A DNA stretch of 6,360 nucleotides from positions 1 to 6,360 of the forward strand of contig JAFIHO010000150.1 in the NCBI GenBank assembly GCA_017849395.1, read 5' to 3'. This document shows positions 5,089 through 6,360 of this stretch, in pieces. The translations under genes and the position numbers were made by a program. Position 1 is the first letter of the stretch. Every line of letters starts with the position of its first letter. Origin of the DNA: Hyphomicrobiales bacterium (GTDB lineage Bacteria > Pseudomonadota > Alphaproteobacteria > Micropepsales > Micropepsaceae). Under the pieces are notes generated by a model. It was not told where the DNA came from. It worked only from the letters and a program-made list of their open reading frames with translations, and did not search any database.

Positions 5089-6360
5089 CTAAACCTGCCC
5101 CAAAGTGCGCAGCCGCACCGAGGCGTGGATTTCATTCTGGCTCATCACCACCGTCTGGGCACGGAAACGCTCGATGATGGAGCGCACGAACGGTCGCACC
5201 TGGGGGCTGGTCAACAGCACCGGCACTTCATTCTTCTGGCTGGCCTCATCGAACGCCTCGCGCACCGACTGGATGAACTGCTGTAATTGTGACGGCGCCA
5301 TGGCGAGCTGACGTTCTTCCCCTTGTCCCACAATGGACTGGGCGAAAGCCTGTTCCCAGGCGGGCGACAGCGCCACCAGCGGCAGATAGCCGCCGGGCGA
5401 AATATTGGCGTGGCAAAGCTGGCGCGCCAGCCGGGCCCGGACATGTTCGGTGATATAAAGGGCATTCTTGGTGTGGCCCACCGCTTCGGCGATGCCTTCC
5501 AGAATGGCGGGCAGGTCGCGGATGGACACGCGTTCTCCCAAAAGTGTCTGCAACACCCGCTGGACGCCCGTTACCGATATCTGGGACGGGATCAGCTCTT
5601 CCACCAGCTTCCTGTGCTCCGGCGGCAGGTCGTCCAGCAGCTTCTTGGTTTCGGCATAGGACAGAAGCTCGGCCATGTGGGTCTTTAGCACCTCGGTCAG
5701 GTGCGTGGTCAGCACCGTGCCCGGATCGACCACGGTGAAGCCGCGGAAGCTGGCTTCCTCGCGCAGCGCCGACGACACCCAGGTCGCGGGCAGGCCGAAG
5801 GCAGGCTCGGTGGTGTGGGTGCCGGGCAGATCGATGGGCAGGCCCTTGGGATCCATGATGAGGTAGCTGCCGGGGAACAGGTCGCCCTTGCCGGAATCCA
5901 CTTCCTTGATCTTGATGCGGTACTCGTTCGCGCCCAGTTGCATATTGTCCAGAATGCGCACGGCGGGCATCACGAAACCCATCTCCTGCGCCAGTTGTTT
6001 GCGCAGCGCCTTGATCTGGTCGGTGATGCGATGGCCCTGCACATCGTTGATCAACGGCAGCAACCCATAGCCCAGTTCGACCCGCAGCAGGTCCATCGCC
6101 AGCGCATTGGCGATGGGCTCTTCCTTGGGCGCGGCGGCAGTCTGGGCCTGTTCGGCTTTCTCGATCGCCAGCTGTGCGTCCTTGCGCTTGTGAGCATACC
6201 AGGCCAGGGACCCGAAGGACCCGGACAGAAGCCCGAACACAATGGTCGGCATGCCCGGCAGCACCGCCACGACGCCCATCACGGCGGCAGCCATGCCCAA
6301 CGCCTGGGGATAGAAGGAAAGCTGGCCCATCAGCGCCTTGTCGGTGGCGCCTTCGACACC
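5089..6360 (-). CDS. flhA: Flagellar export gate protein FlhA, C-terminal 423 residues (5' partial)
   Basis: FlhA is the large inner-membrane subunit of the flagellar type III export gate; its cytoplasmic domain forms a nonamer that docks chaperone-substrate complexes. The reading frame continues past the right edge (the window begins with GVEGATDKALM), so about 270 N-terminal residues and the start are missing (the family is about 690-700). Visible parts, in window numbering, are the last membrane segments (about 18-55), a linker (56-85) and the cytoplasmic domain with ELGYGLLPLIND (95-106), LPGTHTTEPAFGLPATWV (178-195), VDPGTVLTTHLTEVLKTH (211-228), the highly conserved VQRVLQTLLGERVSIRDL (266-283) and VLLTSPQVRPFV (381-392). 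The C-terminus is complete, ending LRTLGQV, as is usual. No truncation or frameshift is seen. It is followed by the FlhF-like gene. Confidence 0.97.
   Translation of the reverse strand, partial: GVEGATDKALMGQLSFYPQALGMAAAVMGVVAVLPGMPTIVFGLLSGSFGSLAWYAHKRKDAQLAIEKAEQAQTAAAPKEEPIANALAMDLLRVELGYGLLPLINDVQGHRITDQIKALRKQLAQEMGFVMPAVRILDNMQLGANEYRIKIKEVDSGKGDLFPGSYLIMDPKGLPIDLPGTHTTEPAFGLPATWVSSALREEASFRGFTVVDPGTVLTTHLTEVLKTHMAELLSYAETKKLLDDLPPEHRKLVEELIPSQISVTGVQRVLQTLLGERVSIRDLPAILEGIAEAVGHTKNALYITEHVRARLARQLCHANISPGGYLPLVALSPAWEQAFAQSIVGQGEERQLAMAPSQLQQFIQSVREAFDEASQKNEVPVLLTSPQVRPFVRSIIERFRAQTVVMSQNEIHASVRLRTLGQV

Overview
The window is GC-rich and tightly packed, and reads as the chromosome of a flagellated alphaproteobacterium. 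Three things point there. There is a candidate general-stress (EcfG-type, GGAAC-N16-TGTT) promoter. flhA is followed directly by a small, divergent FlhF/SRP54-like protein. There is an NHEJ-type LigD polymerase beside a DUF6496 protein. I cannot name the genus; Caulobacterales, Micropepsales or Rhizobiales relatives are all possible. Nine protein genes are supported. I see no tRNA, rRNA, insertion sequence or CRISPR array.

Layout. Positions 55-234 (-) encode HemP, a small hemin-uptake protein, preceded by a perfect 17-nt palindrome that resembles an iron-regulator (Fur-type) operator. Positions 322-777 (-) encode a GDP-mannose mannosyl hydrolase (Gmm, Nudix). Divergent from it, 924-1976 (+) encodes dTDP-glucose 4,6-dehydratase (RmlB/RfbB). 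These two form a small sugar-nucleotide pair for surface polysaccharide precursors, without rmlA, rmlC or rmlD nearby. rmlB runs tail-to-tail into a LigD-type DNA polymerase (1945-2940, -), and the two coding regions overlap by 32 nt.

Centre. The LigD-Pol protein has no ligase or phosphoesterase domain. It lies just downstream of a lysine-rich DUF6496 protein (2965-3201, -), in the same reading frame, separated by one TAG and eight sense codons. Divergent from this pair is a 150-residue protein (3310-3762, +) with a YflT/general-stress-like layout. Its short upstream region carries the EcfG-type promoter and a good ribosome binding site. Together these suggest a stress-responsive DNA-protection and end-repair locus. 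A 173-nt gap follows, with two abutting hairpins, then a DoxX-family membrane protein (3936-4352, +).

Right end. On the minus strand, flhA (5' end outside the window, 5089-6360) is followed 18 nt later by the FlhF/SRP54-like protein (4363-5070). That protein has an intact P-loop but altered G3 and G4 motifs. These two form a flagellar export/assembly operon that ends convergently against doxX.
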